Shown here: positions 1 to 5,870 of the stretch, in pieces
Layout of the letters: each line of letters opens with the position of its first letter
Position numbering within the stretch: the first letter of the stretch is position 1
NCBI GenBank assembly: GCA_029865675.1
Contig: JARXAU010000116.1
Location: 1-7,975 of the forward strand
Direction of reading: 5' to 3'
DNA: 7,975 bases
DNA from: Rhodoferax sp.
Lineage (GTDB): Bacteria > Pseudomonadota > Gammaproteobacteria > Burkholderiales > Burkholderiaceae_C
Program-made: the position numbers and the translations under genes
The notes under the pieces: model-generated
Seen by the model: only the letters and a program-made list of their open reading frames with translations
What the model was told of the DNA's origin: nothing
The model's database searches: none

Positions 1-1
1 C

Positions 2-1378
2 AAGCGCATCCAAGAAATGGACAGCGCGCATTTTTTGCACCCTTTCACCGACTTCAAAGACCTCAACAGCCGGGGCGCGCGGGTGATTGCCGAGGCGAAA
101 GACATTTACGTTTGGGACTCGGAGGGCAAGCGCATGTTGGATGCCATGAGCGGCCTGTGGTGCGTCAACGTGGGTTATGGCCGCAAAGAGCTGGCCGACG
201 CGGCGCAGGCGCAAATGCTCAAGTTGCCCTACTACAACAGCTTTTTCCAGACCACCAATGTGCCCGCGGCTACCCTGGCGGCCAAGCTTGCATCGCTGGC
301 ACCCACCGTGGGCGACCGCAGTTTCGAGCACGTGTTTTATTCGTCGAGCGGCAGCGAGAGCAACGACTCTAACGTGCGCATGGTGCGCCGCTACTGGGAC
401 CTGCTGGGCCAACCCGAGCGCAAAGTCATCATCGGCCGTGTTAACGGCTACCACGGCAGCACCATGGCCGGGGCCTCGCTGGGCGGCATGAGCGGCATGC
501 ATGCCCAGGGCGACTTGCCCATTCCCAATATCACCCACATCGAGCAACCTTACTTTTTCGAAAAAGGCCTGCCCGGCGAAACCAGCGACGCCTTTGGCAT
601 TCGCGCTGCGGGCTGGCTGGAAGCAAAAATCCTGGAAATCGGCGCCGACAAAGTGGCGGCCTTTATTGGCGAGCCGGTGCAAGGGGCGGGCGGCGTCATC
701 ATTCCACCCGCCACCTACTGGCCCGAGATTCAGCGCATTGTGGACAAGTACGGCATCTTGCTGATCAGCGACGAGGTGATTTGCGCCTTTGGCCGTCTGG
801 GCCACTGGTTTGCCTATGAAAAATTTGGCTACAGGCCGGACCTGGTGACCTTTGCCAAGGCGATTACCAGCGGCTACATCCCGCTGGGTGGCGTGATGGT
901 GGGCAACCGCGTGGCCAAAGTGCTGATAGAGCAGGGCGGCGAGTTCAACCACGGCTACACCTACAGCGGCCACCCTGTGGCCTGTGCGGTGGCGCTGGCC
1001 AACCTCGAAATCATGGAGCGCGAAAACCTGGTGGGCCGGGTGCGTGACGATGTGGGGCCTTACCTGGCGCAAAAATTTGCAGAACTCAGTGCGCACCCGC
1101 TGGTGGGTGTGGCGGAGACATGTGGGCTGATGGCGGGTCTGGTGCTGGTCAAAGACAAAGCGAACAAAACACCGTTCCCCGCCGATTTGGAGGTGGGTAT
1201 GCGCTGCCGCGCCCACTGCTTTGCCAACGGCTTGATCATGCGCGCCGTAGGCGACCGCATGATCATTGCGCCGCCGCTCACCATTACCCACGCCCAGATT
1301 GACGAACTCATTGGGCTCATCCACCGCGTTTTGGACCTGACGCTGGCCGACGCCCAAGCGGCAGGCTGGCGAGATTGA
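2..1378 (+). CDS. spuC: Putrescine/polyamine:pyruvate aminotransferase (class III), 5'-partial
   Basis: PLP-dependent class III (omega) aminotransferase. The SpuC subfamily moves the amino group of putrescine, and often of cadaverine or spermidine, to pyruvate, giving 4-aminobutanal and alanine in the cytoplasm. Counting from the first in-window Met (position 17), visible family motifs are the N-terminal HPFTDFK block, GLWCVNVGYGR, the phosphate-binding SGSESND (112-117), NGYHGST with the ring-stacking Tyr145, DEVICAFGR with the cofactor-nitrogen Asp252, and the Schiff-base Lys281 in FAKAITSGYIPLGG. The C-terminal GLIMRAVGDRMIIAPPL block is intact. The frame stays open to the left edge and the ATG at 17 has no convincing ribosome binding site. 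Related proteins carry about 10-20 residues before this point, so the true start probably lies outside the window. The stop is 71 nt before the binding-protein gene, as in Pseudomonas spu clusters, which supports a polyamine substrate. A beta-alanine:pyruvate transaminase is the main alternative, but the motifs and neighbours fit SpuC better. Confidence 0.9.
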   Translation, partial: KRIQEMDSAHFLHPFTDFKDLNSRGARVIAEAKDIYVWDSEGKRMLDAMSGLWCVNVGYGRKELADAAQAQMLKLPYYNSFFQTTNVPAATLAAKLASLAPTVGDRSFEHVFYSSSGSESNDSNVRMVRRYWDLLGQPERKVIIGRVNGYHGSTMAGASLGGMSGMHAQGDLPIPNITHIEQPYFFEKGLPGETSDAFGIRAAGWLEAKILEIGADKVAAFIGEPVQGAGGVIIPPATYWPEIQRIVDKYGILLISDEVICAFGRLGHWFAYEKFGYRPDLVTFAKAITSGYIPLGGVMVGNRVAKVLIEQGGEFNHGYTYSGHPVACAVALANLEIMERENLVGRVRDDVGPYLAQKFAELSAHPLVGVAETCGLMAGLVLVKDKANKTPFPADLEVGMRCRAHCFANGLIMRAVGDRMIIAPPLTITHAQIDELIGLIHRVLDLTLADAQAAGWRD

Positions 1379-1382
1379 CTCC

Positions 1383-1388
1383 TATAAT
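1383..1388 (+). promoter_or_regulatory. Putative -10 element of a potF promoter
   Basis: A perfect TATAAT begins 4 nt after the aminotransferase stop codon and 61 nt before the binding-protein start codon. No good -35 hexamer sits 16-18 bp upstream (the region reads about GGCAGG, inside the end of spuC), and there is no extended TGn. If used, transcription would start near 1395 and give a leader of about 55 nt. It would allow the binding-protein gene to be expressed apart from the aminotransferase gene. This rests on the -10 match alone. Confidence 0.4.
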
Positions 1389-1439
1389 TTTCCTTCGGCT
1401 CGCATTCCTTCCCCGTAACTTGATTGATCCTCTTTTTTT

Positions 1440-1443
1440 GGAG
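1440..1443 (+). promoter_or_regulatory. Ribosome binding site deciding the potF start
   Basis: GGAG follows a T-rich run. It lies 6 nt before the ATG at 1450 and 9 nt before the second, in-frame ATG at 1453. It supports starting here rather than at the upstream TTG at 1375, which would add 25 residues in front of an otherwise textbook lipoprotein signal peptide. Which of the two adjacent ATGs is used cannot be decided from sequence. Confidence 0.7.
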
Positions 1444-1449
1444 ATTCCT

Positions 1450-2595
1450 ATGATGAAAAACTACTTTTGGCCTCTAACGCTCAGTGCGCTCGCCCTTGCA
1501 GCCTGCGGCAAAAAAGAAGAGGCGCCAGCGCCTGCGGCCAGTGCGCCGGTGGCAGCGGCTCCTGCAGAAGAAAAAGTACTCAACATCTACAACTGGCCTG
1601 ACTATGTGCCCGAAGGAATGATTGCAGAGTTTGAAAAAGAGACCGGAATCAAGGTCAACTACGACACCTTCGAGACCAACGAGGCGCTCAACGCCAAGCT
1701 AGTCGCGGGTAACACCGGCTACGACATTGTGGTGCCCGGAACCACTTTCAGCCCGGCGCAAACAGAAGCTGGCTTTTTCCAGCCGCTGGACCGCGCCAAA
1801 CTCAAAAACTACGGCAATCTTGACCCCGTCATCATGATGGGACTCGTCAAGGCTGATCCGGGCAACAAGCACCTGGTGCCGTGGGCCTGGGGTTTCACCA
1901 CCGTAGGCATTAACCGCACCAAGGTAGAAAAAGCCTTGGGCAAGCTGCCCATGCCTGAGAACGCTTGGGACCTGGTCTTCAAGCCCGAATACACCTCCAA
2001 GCTCAAATCCTGCGGCATTGCTTACCTGGATTCACCCACCGAAATCATTCCGCCCGCGCTGCATTACATCGGCAAAGACGCTTATTCCAATGACCCAGCA
2101 GACCACAAGGCTGCCGCCGAGATGCTGGCCAAGGTGCGCAAGGACGTGCGCATATTCAGCTCGACCATGATCGACGACATCTCCGGTGGCAAAGCCTGCG
2201 CGGTGGTGGGCTGGTCGGGTGATGTGAATATTGCCGCCGGCCGCGCGAAGGAAAACGGCTCCAAGGACGTGATTGAGGCCTTGCTCCCAAGCACTGGCGC
2301 GCTGGTGTTCTATGACACCATGGCCATCACCAAAGACGCCAAGCACCCTGAGAATGCGCACGCCTTCATCGACTTCTACCTGCGCGCCGAAAACGGCGCC
2401 CGCATGGCCGACGAGATGAGCTATTCGACCGGCAACAAGGCCGCGTTGGAGAAGATGAAGCCCGAGGTGTCCGCCAACAAAACCATCTTTGTGGATGCCG
2501 ATTTCGCCCAGAAGCTGGTGGCTCCAGGCAAGTTCACCAACGAAGGGCGCGAATCGGTAGCGAACGCTTACAACGCGTTCAAAAAGGGCAAGTAA
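1450..2595 (+). CDS. potF: Polyamine ABC transporter substrate-binding lipoprotein (PotF/SpuD/SpuE family)
   Basis: Captures putrescine/spermidine-type polyamines in the periplasm and delivers them to the PotGHI complex. The product is 381 aa (E. coli PotF 370). Residues 1-18 form a short signal peptide ending in the lipobox LAAC, with Cys19 as the predicted lipidated residue. An Ala/Pro/Glu-rich linker (about 22-41) precedes the mature domain, which opens with LNIYNWPDY. Pocket residues known from E. coli PotF can be matched by alignment: Trp49, Asp51 and Tyr52 in NWPDY, Glu198 in DSPTEI, Trp255 and Asp258 in GWSGD, Asp289 in FYD, and Tyr325. Two PotF pocket serines are replaced, by Pro50 (NWSDY becomes NWPDY) and Gly97 (VPS becomes VPG), so specificity may differ. 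The gene lies 71 nt after spuC and is closed by a strong intrinsic terminator 112 nt before potG. Family assignment is secure; putrescine versus spermidine preference is not. Confidence 0.93.
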   Translation: MMKNYFWPLTLSALALAACGKKEEAPAPAASAPVAAAPAEEKVLNIYNWPDYVPEGMIAEFEKETGIKVNYDTFETNEALNAKLVAGNTGYDIVVPGTTFSPAQTEAGFFQPLDRAKLKNYGNLDPVIMMGLVKADPGNKHLVPWAWGFTTVGINRTKVEKALGKLPMPENAWDLVFKPEYTSKLKSCGIAYLDSPTEIIPPALHYIGKDAYSNDPADHKAAAEMLAKVRKDVRIFSSTMIDDISGGKACAVVGWSGDVNIAAGRAKENGSKDVIEALLPSTGALVFYDTMAITKDAKHPENAHAFIDFYLRAENGARMADEMSYSTGNKAALEKMKPEVSANKTIFVDADFAQKLVAPGKFTNEGRESVANAYNAFKKGK

Positions 2596-2615
2596 GCCTC
2601 GCTGATTGCTCCCTC

Positions 2616-2652
2616 AGGGCTGTTTGTACGGTGCGTATAAACAGCCCTTTTT
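2616..2652 (+). terminator. Strong Rho-independent terminator after potF
   Basis: AGGGCTGTTT (2616-2625) pairs perfectly with AAACAGCCCT (2639-2648). The stem extends inward by one G-T and four Watson-Crick pairs to a 3-nt GTG loop (2631-2633), a 15-bp hairpin in all. It is followed by TTTTTGTT (2648-2655). It starts 21 nt after the potF stop and lies between the binding-protein gene and the ATPase gene of the same transporter, so it probably acts as a partial terminator that lowers expression of potGHI relative to potF. Confidence 0.9.
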
Positions 2653-2707
2653 GTTAGCGCTTCTTGGGCGCTGCAGCCCTCTCCCGCCTCAAGCAAAGGA
2701 AGTAGCG

Positions 2708-3808
2708 ATGTCTGAACTTGCAAACACGGCCGATTACCTGGTGACCCAAAAACTGGTCAAACGATTCGATGAGGCGGTGGCGGTGGACGATGTGTCCTTG
2801 TCGATCGCCAAGGGTGAGATCTTTGCATTGCTTGGAAGCTCAGGCTGCGGTAAGTCCACGCTGCTTCGCATGTTGGCGGGCTTTGAGTCGCCCACGTCAG
2901 GCTGCATTTTGCTGGGCGGGCAGGACGTAGCCAAGTTCGCCCCCTACGACCGGCCTATGAACATGATGTTCCAGTCGTACGCTTTGTTTCCCCACCTCGA
3001 CATTTGGGAAAACGTGGCCTTTGGCCTTAAGCGCGAGGGCTTGCCACGCGACGAAATCAAGCAGCGCGTGGGCGAAATGCTTGATCTGGTGCAGCTCGGC
3101 GCATTTGCCAAGCGCAAGCCCCACCAACTCTCTGGTGGGCAGCAGCAGCGTGTGGCGTTGGCCCGCAGCCTGGCCAAGCGGCCCAAGTTGCTGTTGCTTG
3201 ACGAGCCACTGGGCGCGTTGGACAAAAAATTGCGCGAGCAAACCCAGTTTGAGCTGGTCAACATCATTGAGAAAGTGGGCGTGACCTGCGTCATGGTCAC
3301 CCACGACCAAGAAGAGGCCATGACCATGGCCAACCGCATCGCGGTGATGAGCAAGGGCCGCGTGCTGCAAGTGGGCTCGCCCGAAGAGGTGTATGAGCAC
3401 CCGGCCAACCGCTTTGTGGCGGACTTTATTGGCAATGTGAACCTGATCGAGGGCAAGCTCAGCGTCGACGAGCCCGACCATTGCGCGGTGACCACTGGCA
3501 TTGGCGTGGTCTCGGTGGGCCACGGCATCAGCGGCGCGCTCAATATGCCGGTGGCAGTCGCTATCCGCCCCGAAAAGCTGGAAATCAGCAAAACGCGGCC
3601 CGATGTGGGCTTCAACCTTTTTCACGGCACGGTGAAGGAAATTGCCTACTTTGGCTCTTACAACACCTACATCGTGCTGGCCAGCGACGGCAGCCGCCTC
3701 AAGATCACCGAGGCCAACACCTCGCGCCACGACCTGAGCGACATCACCTGGGAAGACCAGGTGTATTTTTGGTGGGACGACCGCGCCGCCGTGGTGTTGC
3801 GCTCATAA
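2708..3808 (+). CDS. potG: Polyamine ABC transporter ATP-binding protein PotG
   Basis: ATPase that energises polyamine import at the cytoplasmic face of the PotHI permease dimer. The product is 366 aa (E. coli PotG 377). All ABC motifs are intact: Walker A GSSGCGKST (43-51, Lys49), Q-loop Gln89 in MFQSYALFPH, signature LSGGQ (141-145), Walker B LLLLDE (161-166, catalytic Glu166), D-loop GALD, and switch His199 in VTHDQEEA. A C-terminal TOBE-type regulatory domain begins at about residue 245 and contains the RPEKLEI stretch. The ATG at 2708 has AAAGGA 7 nt upstream and gives the usual N-terminus. The frame is open back to a TTG at 2606, but that would start before the terminator hairpin and is unlikely. 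It is followed after 11 nt by potH. The presumed promoter, or read-through from the potF terminator, is not resolved; I see no strong promoter in 2653-2695. Confidence 0.95.
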   Translation: MSELANTADYLVTQKLVKRFDEAVAVDDVSLSIAKGEIFALLGSSGCGKSTLLRMLAGFESPTSGCILLGGQDVAKFAPYDRPMNMMFQSYALFPHLDIWENVAFGLKREGLPRDEIKQRVGEMLDLVQLGAFAKRKPHQLSGGQQQRVALARSLAKRPKLLLLDEPLGALDKKLREQTQFELVNIIEKVGVTCVMVTHDQEEAMTMANRIAVMSKGRVLQVGSPEEVYEHPANRFVADFIGNVNLIEGKLSVDEPDHCAVTTGIGVVSVGHGISGALNMPVAVAIRPEKLEISKTRPDVGFNLFHGTVKEIAYFGSYNTYIVLASDGSRLKITEANTSRHDLSDITWEDQVYFWWDDRAAVVLRS

Positions 3809-3819
3809 GAAGGCCTGCC

Positions 3820-4743
3820 ATGCAACGCATCTTCTCCCGCTTGCCCGGTCGCAGTGTTGTGATCGGTGTGCCTTTTACCTGGTTGGGCGTGTTCTTTTTT
3901 CTGCCCTTTTGTATCCTGTTCTACATCAGCTTTGTGGACATGGGAGGCGACATCCATCCCTTCAAGCCCATTTGGGACCCGCAAACCGGCATTCTGAGTC
4001 TCAAGTACGAGAACTACTGGTCCATCTTTCGCACCGGGGAAGGTGGCGAGCTGTTCAAAACCTTGTATGTGGAAGCCTACGCGCGCTCCGTGTGGTACGC
4101 GTTGTGGACCGCCGTGCTGTGTCTGGTGATTGGCTACCCGTTTGCCTACTTTATTGCGCGCTCGCCCGCCAGCGTGCGCCCGGCACTGTTGATGATGGTG
4201 ATGCTGCCGTTTTGGACCTCGTTTTTGCTGCGGGTTTATGCGTGGAAAGGCATCTTGGCCGACCAAGGCGTGCTCAACAAGGTGTTGATGGCGTTGGGAA
4301 TCGTGTCCGAGCCCATTCAGATGCTTTACACGAATGTCTCCATGCTGGTGGGCATGACCTACGTTTACTTGCCTTTCATGGTGCTGCCGCTGTACGCCAA
4401 CCTGGTCAAGATGGATTTCCGCTTGTTGGAAGCGGCCTATGACTTGGGTGCCTCGCCCTTCAAGGCCTTTTGGCTAGTGACGGTGCCCTTGTCCAAGGCG
4501 GGCATCGTGGCGGGCTTTATGCTGGTGTTCATCCCTTGCGTGGGCGAGTTTGTGATTCCGTCGCTGCTGGGCGGGCCGGAGAATTACATGATCGGCCGCG
4601 TCGTGTGGGACGAAATGTTCACCAGCAACAACTGGCCGCGCGCCAGCGCTTTGGCGGTGGCAATGATTGGGCTCATCATCGTTCCTTTGGCGATCTACTA
4701 CCACTACAGTGGTGACTCGAGCTCTGAGCCTGAAAAGAGATAA
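3820..4743 (+). CDS. potH: Polyamine ABC transporter permease PotH
   Basis: Integral inner-membrane subunit that pairs with PotI to form the polyamine channel. The product is 307 aa (E. coli PotH 317). About six hydrophobic segments are visible, near residues 15-37, 88-113, 121-141, 172-193, 225-247 and 275-294, with a large periplasmic loop (about 40-85) after the first, as in PotB/PotH proteins. The cytoplasmic coupling loop is present as EAAYDLGASPFKAFWLVTVP, with Glu204, Gly210 and Pro223 as its key positions; this docks onto PotG. The start ATG at 3820 has GAAGG (3809-3813) directly after the potG stop, 6 nt before the ATG, indicating translational coupling. An upstream in-frame extension overlaps potG in another frame and is not coding. 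The short polar C-terminal tail ends in EPEKR. Confidence 0.94.
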   Translation: MQRIFSRLPGRSVVIGVPFTWLGVFFFLPFCILFYISFVDMGGDIHPFKPIWDPQTGILSLKYENYWSIFRTGEGGELFKTLYVEAYARSVWYALWTAVLCLVIGYPFAYFIARSPASVRPALLMMVMLPFWTSFLLRVYAWKGILADQGVLNKVLMALGIVSEPIQMLYTNVSMLVGMTYVYLPFMVLPLYANLVKMDFRLLEAAYDLGASPFKAFWLVTVPLSKAGIVAGFMLVFIPCVGEFVIPSLLGGPENYMIGRVVWDEMFTSNNWPRASALAVAMIGLIIVPLAIYYHYSGDSSSEPEKR

Positions 4744-4752
4744 GGCAGGCAC

Positions 4753-5613
4753 ATGAAAATTTTTCTAGAAAAGCATTTCGGCAAAGTGTGGATGGCGCTG
4801 GTGTTCCTATTTTTGTACATCCCGCTGTTTTTTATGATCGTCTTTTCGTTCAACAGCACGCGCCAGGACGCCAACTTCACTGGTTTCTCGCTGCGCTGGT
4901 ACGAGGCCTTGGGCAAGGACACCAAAATTGTGGACGGCTTCTGGCTTTCCCTACAGGTGGCCACGGTCACAGGAGTGTTGTCGGCGGTGCTTGGCACTTT
5001 TGCCGCTTTCGTGCTGGTGCGCTACCGCCGGTTTTGGGGCCGCACCGTGTTTTCCGGCATGGTGAACGCACCCTTGGTGATGCCTGAAGTGGTCATTGGC
5101 CTGTCTTTGCTACTGCTGATGGTAGGCGTGCAAAACGCCTTTGGCTGGCCCGAGCGCGGGTTCATGACCATCGTGCTAGGCCACACGCTGCTGGGCATGG
5201 CCTACGGCATGGTGGTCATCCAGTCGCGCTTGCTAGAGGTAGACCGCACCCTGGAAGAAGCCGCTATGGACCTGGGCGCCCGTCCCTTCGCTGTGTTTTA
5301 TTTGGTGACCTTGCCCAATATCGCGCCAGCCATCTTTGCCGCCTTTTTGTTGTCGTTCACGCTCTCGTTTGATGACGTGGTGATTTCTGAGTTCTTGTCG
5401 GGTCCAGGCGTCAGCACCTTACCGCAGGTAATTTTTGGCTACGCTCGCCGTGGCATCAACCCCACCATTTACGCAGCGGCCACGCTCTTGATCGTGACGG
5501 TGACTGCAGTCATTGTGGCTTACAGCGTATGGGTGGCGCGTCAGACGCGGCGACGTGAACGCGACATTGCCGCTGCTATTCGGGCCGAAACCGCAGCGGT
5601 CTTGGCGTCTTGA
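4753..5613 (+). CDS. potI: Polyamine ABC transporter permease PotI
   Basis: Second permease subunit of the polyamine importer, partner of PotH. The product is 286 aa (E. coli PotI 281). Hydrophobic segments lie near residues 12-34, 64-90, 104-127, 138-157, 189-210 and 240-262. The coupling loop reads EEAAMDLGARPFAVFYLVTLP, with Glu169, Gly175 and Pro188. The PotC/PotI-like block SFDDVVISEFLSGPG follows at about 205-219. AAGG at 4742-4745 overlaps the potH stop and lies 7 nt before the ATG; with a 9-nt intergenic gap this indicates tight coupling. The C-terminal 24 residues are highly charged and Arg/Ala-rich (RQTRRRERD onward), a cytoplasmic tail of unremarkable type. No intrinsic terminator is evident directly after the stop. 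Confidence 0.94.
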   Translation: MKIFLEKHFGKVWMALVFLFLYIPLFFMIVFSFNSTRQDANFTGFSLRWYEALGKDTKIVDGFWLSLQVATVTGVLSAVLGTFAAFVLVRYRRFWGRTVFSGMVNAPLVMPEVVIGLSLLLLMVGVQNAFGWPERGFMTIVLGHTLLGMAYGMVVIQSRLLEVDRTLEEAAMDLGARPFAVFYLVTLPNIAPAIFAAFLLSFTLSFDDVVISEFLSGPGVSTLPQVIFGYARRGINPTIYAAATLLIVTVTAVIVAYSVWVARQTRRRERDIAAAIRAETAAVLAS

Positions 5614-5620
5614 GGCAGCC

Positions 5621-5758
5621 ATGGCAACGCGGCCGCTAATGTACGATTCATGCGCTCGCGGACGGACATTGCACATCGGCTTCGAATATGCATTCATTGC
5701 CTTGCCCCTGACCGTCTTGCTGTGTGCTTTCTCTGGTGATTGGCGACGCGGTCTATGA
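5621..5758 (+). CDS. Doubtful 45-residue ORF with one hydrophobic segment, behind potI
   Basis: I do not recognise this ORF. It starts 7 nt after the potI stop, with GAGG (5612-5615) overlapping that stop and 5 nt before the ATG. This is the same layout as the potG-potH and potH-potI junctions, and is the main reason to list it. The predicted peptide has a basic N-terminal half and one membrane-like stretch (EYAFIALPLTVLLCAF). Against it: about 19 of 44 third positions are A or T, with codons such as CTA, CGA, GGA and TCA that the surrounding genes seldom use. The next frame also reads like a protein tail (IGDAVYDKALAITDEARS then stop at 5793-5795), so the region may be a decayed gene rather than a functional small protein. 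Confidence 0.2.
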   Translation: MATRPLMYDSCARGRTLHIGFEYAFIALPLTVLLCAFSGDWRRGL

Positions 5759-5782
5759 CAAGGCCCTTGCGATTACAGATGA

Positions 5783-5814
5783 GGCGCGGAGCTGAATTTT
5801 TTGACCTCTGCGCC
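5783..5814 (+). other. Hairpin in the leader region before the glutamine-synthetase-like gene
   Basis: GGCGCGGAG (5783-5791) pairs with CTCTGCGCC (5806-5814): nine pairs including one G-T, around a 14-nt loop containing TTTTTT. No T-run follows the stem, so it is not a normal intrinsic terminator. It lies 56 nt before the preferred glnT start. It might be a leader structure or a remnant of a terminator; function unknown. Confidence 0.35.
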
Positions 5815-5870
5815 CTAGGCGTGGCCAACCCTTGAAACGCCCACTCCAGTCAGTTGGCGTGCCTTTGCCC

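Noticed and set aside
1375..1380. TTGACT as a -35 box for the TATAAT at 1383
   Set aside because: Only 2 bp separate the two hexamers, whereas about 17 are required.
1375..1449. TTG start at 1375 extending the binding protein by 25 residues
   Set aside because: It would place a poorly conserved stretch before an ideal lipoprotein signal peptide, and it lacks the GGAG site that serves the ATG at 1450.
2897..3730. 277-codon ORF on the - strand opposite potG
   Set aside because: It lies wholly within potG, whose ABC motifs are intact. Its translation is His/Ala/Val-rich with no recognisable motif, a typical antisense shadow in GC-rich DNA.
5501..5613. Possible insertion or frameshift at the potI C-terminus
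   Set aside because: The length (286 aa) and membrane topology match PotI; the charged tail is normal variation.
5854..5870. Sigma-54-like element (TTGGCG ... TTGCC) before glnT
   Set aside because: The GG-to-GC spacing is 9 nt rather than the strict 10, and it ends at the start codon, leaving no room for a transcript leader.
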